7,643 nucleotides of DNA from JBGCDD01 sp045105075 (GTDB lineage: Bacteria; Pseudomonadota; Alphaproteobacteria; Rhodobacterales; Rhodobacteraceae). The notes below the pieces were generated by a model, which did not search any database, was not told the origin of the DNA, and saw only the letters and a list, made by a program, of their open reading frames with translations. Location: the NCBI GenBank assembly GCA_045105075.1, contig JBGCDD010000027.1, forward strand, positions 1 through 7,643, given 5' to 3'. Each line of letters starts with the position of its first letter. The stretch's first letter is position 1. The position numbers and the translations under genes are program-made. This document shows positions 1-6,681 of this stretch, one piece after another.

Positions 1-1
1 C

Positions 2-160
2 TTTCCTGACTTTGTGGCACGCAGCCGGGCGGCGCCTGACAGCGAGTTGCGCGACTGGCGGATCTGGAAAACCATGTGGGAGGACACCCGCGCCCGGCTT
101 GCCGACACCCCGCATATCGACATACACAGGTGGTCATCCGACGCGCCTTTTTGTGCCTGA
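2..160 (+). CDS. C-terminal fragment of an unrecognised protein, cut by the window start
   Basis: The frame is open from the window edge to a TGA at 158-160 and gives 52 residues. Codons are strongly G/C-ending and the composition is normal for a soluble protein, with a Trp/Arg-rich stretch around WRIWKTMWEDTRARL and an end reading HRWSSDAPFCA. No start codon is needed because the gene begins upstream. It lies 64 nt before the UxaA-family gene on the same strand, so it may be an earlier member of the same transcription unit. The Trp-rich tail faintly recalls the ends of some phytanoyl-CoA-dioxygenase-like proteins, but this is only an impression. I do not assign a function. Confidence 0.55.
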   Translation, partial: FPDFVARSRAAPDSELRDWRIWKTMWEDTRARLADTPHIDIHRWSSDAPFCA

Positions 161-212
161 AACGGCCAAATGCGCCAAGTCTCCCGCGCCGCGCCGCCCC
201 CCCCAGCCTGAC

Positions 213-218
213 GAAAGG
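213..218 (+). promoter_or_regulatory. Ribosome binding site that sets the UxaA-family start
   Basis: GAAAGG lies 6 nt before the ATG at 225. The same frame is open back to position 12, but its extra 71 residues are Pro/Arg-rich, unlike the family, and overlap the end of the upstream gene. The site therefore decides for 225. Very similar AAAGG sites precede the dioxygenase, dehydrogenase and transporter genes of this run. Confidence 0.6.
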
Positions 219-224
219 TTCTCC

Positions 225-1727
225 ATGAAAGACTTTATTTGCCTTGATGCAGACGACAATGTTGTGACGGCGACGCGCGCTTTGGAGGTTGGCAGCGAGA
301 TAGACGGCGTGACAACCACTGCGCTGATCCCGTCGGGGCACAAGATCGCCACGCGCGCCATTCGCAGCGGCGAACAGGTGCGCAAATACGCGCAATTCAT
401 CGGGTTGGCCTCGGAAGATATTGCGCCCGGCGCGCATGTGCACACCCATAATGTCGCCTTTGCCGGCACCGATGGCGCCTATGAATTCGGCACCGACATG
501 CGCCCGGTCACGCCGGCGACGGGCGACACGTTCATGGGGTTCAAGCGCGAAAACGGGCAGGTCGGAACGCGCAATTACATCGCCGTGGTGACCTCGGTGA
601 ATTGCTCGGCGACGGCGGCGCGGCGCATTGCGGATGCGTTTGGCCCCGACCAGATGGCCGCGTTTCCCAATGTCGACGGCGTGGTCGCTTATGTGCACGG
701 CACCGGCTGCGGCATGGCGGGCGACGGCGAAGGATTCGAGGCGCTGCAAAGGGTGATGTGGGGCTATGCGCGCCACCCCAACAACGCCGGCGTGCTGATG
801 GTGGGCCTGGGCTGCGAGATGAACCAGATCGACTGGCTGCTCGAGGCCTACGGGCTGAAACACGGACCACTGTTTCACACGATGAACATCCAGAATGTCG
901 CCGGATTGCAGAAAACCATCGACATGGGCATCGCAAAAGTGCGCGCCATGCTGCCGATTGCCAACCAGGCCGAGCGCGAACCGTGCCCGGCCTCAGAACT
1001 GAAGGTGGCACTGCAATGTGGCGGCTCCGACGCCTGGAGCGGGATCACCGCCAACCCCGCTTTGGGCCATGCTTGCGATCTGTTGGCGGCGCAAGGGGGC
1101 ACCGGCGTGCTGGCTGAAACGCCCGAAATTTACGGCGCCGAGCATCTTTTGACCCGCCGCGCCGTGGACCGCGCCACGGGTGACAAGCTGGTCGGGCTGA
1201 TCAAATGGTGGGAAGATTACACCGCGCGCAACCGTGGCAGCATGGACAATAACCCAAGTCCGGGCAATAAAAAGGGCGGTTTGACCACGATCCTGGATAT
1301 ATCGCTGGGGGCCGCGGCCAAGGGTGGCACCTCGCCGCTGACCGGAGTTTACAAATACGCCGAGCCGGTCACCGCGCGCGGTTTCACCTTTATGGACAGC
1401 CCCGGATACGACCCCGCCAGCGTCACCGGTCAGATCGCGGGGGGCTGTAATCTGGTGGTGTTCACGACCGGGCGCGGCTCGGCTTTTGGGTCCAAACCAG
1501 CGCCGACGATCAAGGTGGCGACCAATTCCGACATGTTCGCGCGCATGATCGATGACATGGACATCAACGCTGGCGACATGCTGAGCGAGGGCGTTTCGTT
1601 GGAAGAAAAGGGCCGCGAGATCTATCAGATGCTGCTGCGCGTGGCCTCGGGTGAGGCCTCCAAATCCGAAGCCCAGGGCCTGGGCGACTACGAGTTCGTC
1701 CCCTGGCAAATCGGAGCCGTCATGTGA
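225..1727 (+). CDS. UxaA-family dehydratase/hydrolase (altronate/galactarate dehydratase-like)
   Basis: This 500-residue cytosolic enzyme is of the UxaA/GarD family, which removes water from sugar acids such as D-altronate or galactarate to give 2-keto-3-deoxy acids in a divalent-metal-dependent reaction. Residues about 1-80 form the SAF-type domain (IPSGHKIA at 35-42, then HVHTHN at 71-76). Residues about 105-500 form the large catalytic part: GQVGTRNY (111-118), GTGCGMAGDGEG (159-170), GLGCEMNQ (194-201), QCGGSDAWSGITANP (264-278), ETPEIYGAE (298-306), SPGNKKGG (345-352) and the Gly-rich CNLVVFTTGRGS region (408-419). The length matches fused family members; related sulfo-lyase SuyAB carries the two parts as separate subunits. 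The stop overlaps the next gene by 4 nt, which implies co-translation. No uronate isomerase or tagaturonate/fructuronate reductase lies nearby, so altronate should not be assumed as substrate. Family is certain, substrate unknown. Confidence 0.9.
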   Translation: MKDFICLDADDNVVTATRALEVGSEIDGVTTTALIPSGHKIATRAIRSGEQVRKYAQFIGLASEDIAPGAHVHTHNVAFAGTDGAYEFGTDMRPVTPATGDTFMGFKRENGQVGTRNYIAVVTSVNCSATAARRIADAFGPDQMAAFPNVDGVVAYVHGTGCGMAGDGEGFEALQRVMWGYARHPNNAGVLMVGLGCEMNQIDWLLEAYGLKHGPLFHTMNIQNVAGLQKTIDMGIAKVRAMLPIANQAEREPCPASELKVALQCGGSDAWSGITANPALGHACDLLAAQGGTGVLAETPEIYGAEHLLTRRAVDRATGDKLVGLIKWWEDYTARNRGSMDNNPSPGNKKGGLTTILDISLGAAAKGGTSPLTGVYKYAEPVTARGFTFMDSPGYDPASVTGQIAGGCNLVVFTTGRGSAFGSKPAPTIKVATNSDMFARMIDDMDINAGDMLSEGVSLEEKGREIYQMLLRVASGEASKSEAQGLGDYEFVPWQIGAVM

Positions 1728-2731
1728 AACGCGTGGTTGTCGCAGGCGCGGGGCTGATCGGCAAACGCCATGTGCAAACCGTGCTCGAGCACCCCAATTG
1801 CGAACTGGTGGGTGTCGTGGAGCCAAACCCATCGATCCAAACAGATGTGACGCGCTTTGACAGCATGAGCGACGTCAAAACCCCGGTTGATGGCGTTATC
1901 ATCGCCACACCGACCCATCTGCACGCGGCCCACACAGTCGAGGCGGCGCAACGAGGCTGGCACGTGCTGATCGAAAAACCTGTGGCTGGCACCCTGAGCG
2001 ACGCGCGCGCCGTGCAAACCCATCTGGCAGGCACGAACATCCGCTCGCTTGTGGGCCATCACCGCCGCTATCACGCGTGTGTCCAACAGCTGAAATCACT
2101 GATCGCAGATGGCTCCCTTGGCAAGGTCGTCACTGTCTCGCTGATCTGGGCCATGAACAAGCCCGACAGCTATTTTGACGGCAACTGGCGCACCGCTGGC
2201 GGCAGCCCGGTGATGATCAATCTGGTTCATGACATCGACCTTTTGCGCTTTGTCATTGGCGACATCACCCAAACCGCAGCCCTGCGCGGCGCGGCCTTGC
2301 GCGGCAACGAACGCATCGAAAGCGGCGCGGTTGCCGTAATGTTCGACAATGGCGCAACCGGCACAATCGCTTTTGCCGACACCACCCCGACGCCATGGGG
2401 TTTTGAGGCCGCAACTGGCGAAAACCCGAATATCCCCGCCACCCACCAAGACATGCTGTGGATCACAACAACCAAGGGCGCGATCAGTTTCCCGTCGATG
2501 ACCGTCTGGAGCGGGACGGACTGGACCGCGCCGGCAACTCCGATTCCATTCGACAAAGCCGAAAACACCAGGACACCGCTCGAGGCACAGTTGGATCATT
2601 TCGTCGAAGTTATGGACGGGGCCCAGCCGCTGATCGACGTGGCCGACGCCACCCGGACCCTGGCCATTGCCGAAGACATCGAAACCCAGCTTGCCGCACA
2701 GGCTGCACCGCGAAAGGCCGCCTATGCCTGA
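1724..2731 (+). CDS. Gfo/Idh/MocA-family NAD(P)-dependent oxidoreductase
   Basis: This 335-residue enzyme belongs to the family that oxidises or reduces a hydroxyl/keto group on sugars, inositols and related compounds with NAD(P). The N-terminal Rossmann fold shows GAGLIGKRH (8-16), then VVEPNP after the second strand (31-36), ATPTHLH (61-67) and the family hallmark EKP (84-86) with the nicotinamide-proximal Lys85. The C-terminal sheet domain includes GGSPVMINLVHDID (159-172), whose His169 occupies the usual catalytic position. The residue four before it, often Asp in inositol dehydrogenases, is Ile, as I recall for a branch of the family with an INLxHDID signature. The start is GTG, embedded as GTGA in the stop of the UxaA-family gene, with GGAG 7 nt upstream, so the two are translationally coupled. 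The next gene starts inside its last codons. Family is sure, substrate is not. Confidence 0.9.
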   Translation: MKRVVVAGAGLIGKRHVQTVLEHPNCELVGVVEPNPSIQTDVTRFDSMSDVKTPVDGVIIATPTHLHAAHTVEAAQRGWHVLIEKPVAGTLSDARAVQTHLAGTNIRSLVGHHRRYHACVQQLKSLIADGSLGKVVTVSLIWAMNKPDSYFDGNWRTAGGSPVMINLVHDIDLLRFVIGDITQTAALRGAALRGNERIESGAVAVMFDNGATGTIAFADTTPTPWGFEAATGENPNIPATHQDMLWITTTKGAISFPSMTVWSGTDWTAPATPIPFDKAENTRTPLEAQLDHFVEVMDGAQPLIDVADATRTLAIAEDIETQLAAQAAPRKAAYA

Positions 2732-3611
2732 ATGTCTGTCTCCCGCCCAAATCGCGCAGTACAATGCGAACGGTTATCTGGTGCTTGAAAACCAAATCCC
2801 CGAAGACTGGCTGGCCCGGATCCGCGCCGAGATCGCCCGCTTTGAGGCCGAAGCGGCACCGTTGACCGCCTCGAATGATCGCCTGGATCTGGAAGACAGC
2901 CACACCCCCAGCGCCCCGCGTCTGCGCCGGATCAAACTGCCGCATACTATTTCGGACGTGATGCGCAGGCTGATGTATTCCGATCATATCCTGGCCCCGG
3001 CCCGCGATCTGATTGGTCCCGACCTGCGCCTGCACACCAGCAAATTGAACATGAAATCCGCAGGGTATGGCGCGGCGGTCGAATGGCATCAGGACTATGC
3101 GTTTTACCCCCATACCAATGACGACATTCTTGCCATTGGCGTCTGCATTGACGATATGGCGGCCGAAAACGGCCCGTTGATGGTGTATCCCGGCAGCCAC
3201 AAGGGCCCGGTTTTTGACCACCATGTCGATGGCGTTTTCGCGGGCGCCATGCTGCCGCAAGACAACGGTTTGAACCCCGAAGACGCTGTGCAACTGACCG
3301 GCCCTGCCGGCTCGATCAGCATCCATCACGGGCGTATGGTGCATGGGTCTGCGCTCAATACATCGGATCGCCCGCGTCGCATTTTGTTCTATGAAATGAT
3401 GGCGGCTGATGCGTTTCCGATCATGGGGTCGATGACCCGCTGGGACGGGATTGAGGACTATGACACGCGGATGCTGTGCGGCACGCCCACGATCAATCCG
3501 CGTCTCAAGGACATTCCGGTGCGCATTCCGCAACCCCAGCCGGACGTGCCTATATCGATCTACGAAATCCAGAAGGGCATGAAAAAACGTGCCTTTGATA
3601 CCTTAAAATAA
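2724..3611 (+). CDS. Phytanoyl-CoA dioxygenase (PhyH)-family Fe(II)/2-oxoglutarate oxygenase
   Basis: This 295-residue protein has the double-stranded beta-helix pattern of PhyH-type non-haem iron oxygenases, which couple 2-oxoglutarate decarboxylation to substrate hydroxylation or oxidative cleavage. The iron-binding triad is visible as His122 and Asp124 in WHQD and His207 in HHGRMVHGS. Arg218, eleven residues after His207, fits the 2-oxoglutarate-binding arginine. NGPLMVYPGSHKGP (149-162) is the typical core strand. The N-terminus (LSPAQIAQYNANGYLVLEN) also matches family openings and supports the ATG at 2724, which has GAAAGG 6 nt upstream. An earlier in-frame ATG at 2667 would add 19 atypical residues. 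The gene overlaps the Gfo/Idh gene by 8 nt and the next gene follows after 20 nt. The fold makes catalytic activity likely because all cofactor ligands are present. The substrate cannot be read from the sequence; PhyH relatives act on lipids, ectoine, phosphonates and others. Confidence 0.88.
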   Translation: MPECLSPAQIAQYNANGYLVLENQIPEDWLARIRAEIARFEAEAAPLTASNDRLDLEDSHTPSAPRLRRIKLPHTISDVMRRLMYSDHILAPARDLIGPDLRLHTSKLNMKSAGYGAAVEWHQDYAFYPHTNDDILAIGVCIDDMAAENGPLMVYPGSHKGPVFDHHVDGVFAGAMLPQDNGLNPEDAVQLTGPAGSISIHHGRMVHGSALNTSDRPRRILFYEMMAADAFPIMGSMTRWDGIEDYDTRMLCGTPTINPRLKDIPVRIPQPQPDVPISIYEIQKGMKKRAFDTLK

Positions 3612-3631
3612 CGCTGAAAGGACTCAGAGAG

Positions 3632-4519
3632 ATGAGCAAACCCGCAATTGGATTTATTGGCCTTGGCCTGATGGGCGGCGCCATGGCAGGCCGCTTGCAA
3701 GACCAGGGGTATGCCCTCAGCGTGCTTGGCAATCGCGATCGCACCTATCTGGACGCGGCCATCGCACGCGGCGCAACCGAAGCCAAAACCGCCAAAGAAG
3801 TGGCCCAGGCCAGCGATATCGTCATGTTGTGCATGGGCACGTCCGATCATGTTGAATCCCGGATGCGCGGCGATGAAGGCGTGATCGCGGGGCTGCGCGC
3901 CGCCGCCACGGTCATTGACTTTGGCACGTCACTTCCGGGCAGCAGCCGCACGTTGGCAGGCGAAGTCAGCGCCGCAGGCGGCACTTATCTGGACGCTCCG
4001 TTGGGGCGCACGCCCGCCCATGCCAAAGATGGATTGTTGAACATCATGGCTTCGGGCGACAAGGTGGCGTTTGACAGGGTTGAACCTGTTTTGCAGGACC
4101 TGGGCGAGAACGTGTTTCACCTGGGCGACATTGGGTCGGGCCACACCATCAAGCTGATCAACAACTTTTTCGGCATGACCGTAGCCAACGCCATGGCCGA
4201 AGCTTTTGCCATGGCTGACCTCGCCGGCGTGGACCGCGCCAAGGTGTACAATGTGATGTCCGCCGGCCCGCTGCATTCCGGTATGATGGATTTCGTCAAA
4301 GCCTACGGCGTGGATGGTGATGCCACCAAACTGGAGTTCGCGATCAAAAACGCGGCCAAAGACATTGGGTATTACGCCCAAATGGCCAAGGACGCGGGCG
4401 CCGACAGCATCATGTCAAAAGGCACTCTGGCGGCATTGGAAGAAGCACGCGACAGCGGACAAGCCGACGATATGGTCAGCCAGATGGTCGATTTCTACGC
4501 CAAGCGCTTCAAAGGCTAA
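3632..4519 (+). CDS. Beta-hydroxyacid dehydrogenase (HIBADH family), with a YihU-like substrate loop
   Basis: This 295-residue NAD(P)-dependent enzyme belongs to the 3-hydroxyisobutyrate/tartronate-semialdehyde/sulfolactaldehyde reductase family. The Rossmann motif is GFIGLGLMGGAMA (7-19). The catalytic Lys174 and partner Asn178 sit in GHTIKLINNF (170-179), and the all-alpha C-terminal half fills about 165-295. Two substrate-site motifs differ from the usual family. DFGTSLP (96-102) replaces the common D-x-S-T-x-x-P, so a Ser has become Gly98. DAPLGRTPAHAKDG (121-134) has Gly-Arg-Thr where most members have Ser-Gly-Gly. From memory, E. coli YihU, the sulfolactaldehyde reductase, has the same Gly-Arg-Thr at this point, with the Arg binding the sulfonate. 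An acidic C3-C4 aldehyde or hydroxyacid is therefore a reasonable guess. GAAAGGA precedes the ATG by 9 nt. The gene follows the oxygenase by 20 nt and leads into the transporter after 2 nt. Confidence 0.88.
   Translation: MSKPAIGFIGLGLMGGAMAGRLQDQGYALSVLGNRDRTYLDAAIARGATEAKTAKEVAQASDIVMLCMGTSDHVESRMRGDEGVIAGLRAAATVIDFGTSLPGSSRTLAGEVSAAGGTYLDAPLGRTPAHAKDGLLNIMASGDKVAFDRVEPVLQDLGENVFHLGDIGSGHTIKLINNFFGMTVANAMAEAFAMADLAGVDRAKVYNVMSAGPLHSGMMDFVKAYGVDGDATKLEFAIKNAAKDIGYYAQMAKDAGADSIMSKGTLAALEEARDSGQADDMVSQMVDFYAKRFKG
4511..4515 (+). promoter_or_regulatory. Ribosome binding site supporting the TTG start of the transporter
   Basis: AAAGG lies 6 nt before TTG 4522, inside the last codons of the dehydrogenase gene. 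Spacing and sequence match the sites before 225 and 2724. The next in-frame ATG codons (4573 and 4576) fall inside the first membrane helix, which would be too short if used. Confidence 0.55.
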
Positions 4520-4521
4520 AC

Positions 4522-5403
4522 TTGGCCGTCACCGCCGCGTCCACCCACGATTTACCACGGCTCGGCATCGTCATGATGCTGGGTGCGTGGCTGCTGTTCT
4601 CGGTGGTGGACACTGGCGCAAAGTGGCTGGCGGTGGCGGGTATTCCGGCCTTTCAATTGGCGTTCATGCGCTATGCCAGCCATTTTATCATCTCAATCGC
4701 CGTGATTGCCAAGGGTGGCGTCGACGCAGATCGGTTCAAAACGGATCACCTGTGGCAGGTCGTCAGCCGGGCCTTGCTGCTGGTGTCAGCTACACTGTGC
4801 AATTTCTATGCGCTGCGGTTCCTGCCTCTGACCGTTGTTTCGGCGATCATGTTTTCGAGCCCTGTCGTGGTCTGTTTTCTATCAGTGTCGGTTCTGCGTG
4901 AACGGGTCGGTCCGTGGCGTTGGGGCGCAATTCTGTTAGGGTTTATCGGCGTTTTGATTGTCGTGCGCCCTTTCGGCACGGCGTTTCATCCGGCCATGCT
5001 GCTCATCATCTACAATGCGACGGCTCTGGCGATCTATTCCATCATGACCCGGCAGCTCTCGGGCATCGTCGCGGTGGATACGATGCAGTTTTACATGGGT
5101 TTGGTTGGCACATCAGCGCTGCTGCCATTCGCGCTTTGGGTGTGGATCTGGCCGGACACCACATGGGGTTTGGTCATTCTGGTCAGCCTGGGTGTGCTGG
5201 GCTGGGGCGGACATCAATTGCTGACCAACGCGCACCGGTTTGGCACCGCAAACCAGCTGATGCCGTTCACCTATTCCTTCCTGATTTATGTGGCGATCGG
5301 GGGCTATCTGCTGTTTGGCACGGTGCCTGACTTCTGGACGGTTATGGGCGCTCTGGTGATCATGTGCGCCGGCCTGATCATTTGGAAACGCGAACAGAAA
5401 TAG
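4522..5403 (+). CDS. EamA/DMT-family inner-membrane transporter
   Basis: This 293-residue polytopic protein has about ten hydrophobic segments in two tandem EamA repeats (about 15-148 and 156-288), the standard length and layout of the drug/metabolite transporter superfamily. Each repeat ends with a family-type strand of helix and charge: ERVGPWRWGAILLGFIGV (127-144), then VVRP (147-150) in the first, and GALVIMCAGLIIWKRE (276-291) in the second. The family moves amino acids, organic acids, nucleotides or other metabolites, in either direction, across the inner membrane. Start is TTG, 2 nt after the dehydrogenase stop, with an AAAGG site at 4511-4515. The N-terminus begins with a short polar stretch before helix 1 (about 14-30). 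Being last in the five-gene run, it probably imports the pathway substrate or exports an intermediate; the sequence does not tell which. Confidence 0.88.
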   Translation: MAVTAASTHDLPRLGIVMMLGAWLLFSVVDTGAKWLAVAGIPAFQLAFMRYASHFIISIAVIAKGGVDADRFKTDHLWQVVSRALLLVSATLCNFYALRFLPLTVVSAIMFSSPVVVCFLSVSVLRERVGPWRWGAILLGFIGVLIVVRPFGTAFHPAMLLIIYNATALAIYSIMTRQLSGIVAVDTMQFYMGLVGTSALLPFALWVWIWPDTTWGLVILVSLGVLGWGGHQLLTNAHRFGTANQLMPFTYSFLIYVAIGGYLLFGTVPDFWTVMGALVIMCAGLIIWKREQK

Positions 5404-5432
5404 GATGTTCTGTGGCTTTGATCTGAACAGAT
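5394..5432 (+). promoter_or_regulatory. Operator-like cluster of CAGA/TCTG half-sites
   Basis: ACAGAA (5394-5399) and TTCTGT (5408-5413) form an inverted pair 8 nt apart. ATCTG-AA-CAGAT (5421-5432) is a perfect 12-bp palindrome. GAACAGA is also directly repeated (5392 and 5425). The cluster straddles the transporter stop and the start of the 128-nt gap before the FAD gene. Downstream, TACAAT (5480-5485) resembles a -10 box, but no matching -35 is seen 16-18 nt before it. There is no T-run, so a terminator is not supported. A regulator binding site controlling the FAD/RidA pair is possible but inferred. Confidence 0.25.
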
Positions 5433-5531
5433 TTGACCAGTGCATTCAGGACATGGCCCGAGATCTGGTTTAGGGAATTTACAATCCCCCCCTGCGTTCC
5501 TAGGCTCTTGGCATCAAACCGGGAAGAACGC

Positions 5532-6641
5532 ATGATTTCAACCGCTGATTTCGCAGTTATTGGCGCAGGCGTCGTGGGCGCCTGTATTGCTTATGGCCTG
5601 TTAAAACGCGGCCATTCGGTGATCGTTCTGGATGGCGCCAAATCAGACCCCCGCGCGTCCGGCGCCAATTTTGGGCTGGTTTGGGTGCAGGGCAAAGGAA
5701 CCGGCATCCCCGCTTATCAACGGCTGTCACGTGCCTCTGCGGATCGCTGGAACAGCTTTGCCAGCGAACTTGAAACCCTGGTCGACGGCGCAACCGGCGC
5801 GCTCGCCCTTGAACAAAACGGAGGCTTGTCTTTTACCTTCGGCGAGGATGGGTTCGAGGCGCGAAAACAGAAATTGAACCGGCTTCACAATGAACGCGGT
5901 GCTGACGGCGATGATCACGAGATGATTGATCGGGCACAGCTTCAACATCTGATGCCGGATTTCCAGCTGGGCCCTGATGTTTCCGGCGCAAGCTTTTGCG
6001 GGCGCGATGGATGCGTGAATTCGCTCAAGCTGCACATGCTGCTGTTGCGGGCAATTGAAAAACTGGGGGGGCAAATCTGGTTCGAAGCCACGGTTCGCGC
6101 CATCCAAAATACCAACGGCACTGGCTGGATTCTTGATACCGAGAAGGGCCAGGTTTCGACGGCACATGCGATTGCGGCGGCGGGACTTGGAACCAAAGAC
6201 ATGGCTGCGCAACTGGGGCTGACTGTGCCGGTTCGACCCCAACGTGGTCAGATCCTTGTGGGCCAGCGCATGCCCAAAATCATGACCCTGCCCGCCAGCA
6301 CCTTGCGGCAAACCGCAGATGGTACGTTTCTGTTTGGCGCCACAGAGGAAGAGGTCGGCGTTGATCTTTCAACCTCGTTGTGGGGCGCGCGCGAGTTGGC
6401 CCAACACGCCGCCAAGATTTCGCCCGCGCTGCGCAACACCAACATTCTGCGCCATTGGTCCGGGTTGCGCGTGATGACACCGGACGGCGCACCAATTTAC
6501 GACTTTGCCAAAACCGCAAGCGCTGCCGCCTGTCATTCTGGCATAACTCTGGCGCCGATTCACAGTGACGTATTTGTCGAGCATGTTTTGGGCGACACAG
6601 CCCCCAGCACCCTCGACGCCTTCCACCCTGGCCGATTTTAG
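5532..6641 (+). CDS. FAD-dependent oxidoreductase, DAO family (amino-acid/amine oxidase-like)
   Basis: This 369-residue flavoenzyme is of the D-amino-acid oxidase/glycine oxidase/opine-oxidase-type superfamily, which removes hydride from a C-N bond and leaves an imine. The FAD-binding dinucleotide motif GAGVVGACIAYGLLKRG (11-27) is followed by VIVLDG, with Asp34 at the ribose-binding position usually held by Glu. ASGANFGLVWVQGKG (42-56) is the flavin-contacting loop. PQRGQILV (236-243) and GLRVMTPDGAPIYD (311-324) are typical of the substrate and C-terminal FAD parts, and CHSGITLAP (334-342) closes the FAD site. ATG 5532 has GGGAAG 5 nt upstream. Extending to TTG 5433 would add 33 residues before the Rossmann strand and is rejected. 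The 128-nt gap upstream suggests its own promoter. A RidA gene follows directly and supports an imine-forming reaction. Exact substrate is unknown. No small ferredoxin-like or NAD-binding partner subunit of opine-type oxidases is next to it. Confidence 0.87.
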   Translation: MISTADFAVIGAGVVGACIAYGLLKRGHSVIVLDGAKSDPRASGANFGLVWVQGKGTGIPAYQRLSRASADRWNSFASELETLVDGATGALALEQNGGLSFTFGEDGFEARKQKLNRLHNERGADGDDHEMIDRAQLQHLMPDFQLGPDVSGASFCGRDGCVNSLKLHMLLLRAIEKLGGQIWFEATVRAIQNTNGTGWILDTEKGQVSTAHAIAAAGLGTKDMAAQLGLTVPVRPQRGQILVGQRMPKIMTLPASTLRQTADGTFLFGATEEEVGVDLSTSLWGARELAQHAAKISPALRNTNILRHWSGLRVMTPDGAPIYDFAKTASAAACHSGITLAPIHSDVFVEHVLGDTAPSTLDAFHPGRF

Positions 6642-6667
6642 ATCAACGGCCAAAATGTCAACAAAAC

Positions 6668-6675
6668 GGAAAGAG
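6668..6675 (+). promoter_or_regulatory. Likely ribosome binding site for the RidA TTG start
   Basis: The purine run GGAAAGAG ends 6 nt before TTG 6682. The alternative ATG at 6655 has only a weak purine stretch upstream and adds nine residues (MSTKRKEPP) not typical of RidA N-termini. Confidence 0.45.
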
Positions 6676-6681
6676 CCCCCC

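Noticed and set aside
197..204. Poly-C tract (8 C) before the UxaA-family gene, with further C or G runs at 5486-5492 and 6065-6071, considered as phase-variable sites
   Set aside because: Runs of 7-8 are short and expected in a GC-rich genome; nothing indicates slippage, and the run inside the FAD gene leaves the frame intact.
12..224. N-terminal extension of the UxaA-family protein
   Set aside because: The 71 extra residues are Pro/Arg-rich, overlap the codon-biased end of the upstream gene and have no family counterpart; ATG 225 has a good ribosome site.
993..1832. Long reverse-strand open frame (279 codons) opposite the UxaA-family gene
   Set aside because: It lies wholly antisense to a clearly assigned gene, is Arg/His/Gly-rich, and arises from the high-GC codon pattern of the + strand.
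2610..3533. Reverse-strand open frame (307 codons) opposite the PhyH-family gene
   Set aside because: It is antisense to a gene with intact iron and 2-oxoglutarate ligands, and its composition is unlike a folded protein with no motif recognised.
5394..5413. ACAGAA/TTCTGT hairpin as a terminator of the transporter gene
   Set aside because: The stem is only 6 bp and AT-rich, the loop is 8 nt and no T-run follows.
5457..5485. Sigma-70 promoter with TACAAT as -10
   Set aside because: No recognisable -35 lies 16-18 nt upstream, so I mention TACAAT only as a weak possibility.
5433..5531. N-terminal extension of the FAD oxidoreductase
   Set aside because: It would put 33 unrelated residues before the FAD-binding strand that normally begins within the first ten residues; GGGAAG precedes ATG 5532.
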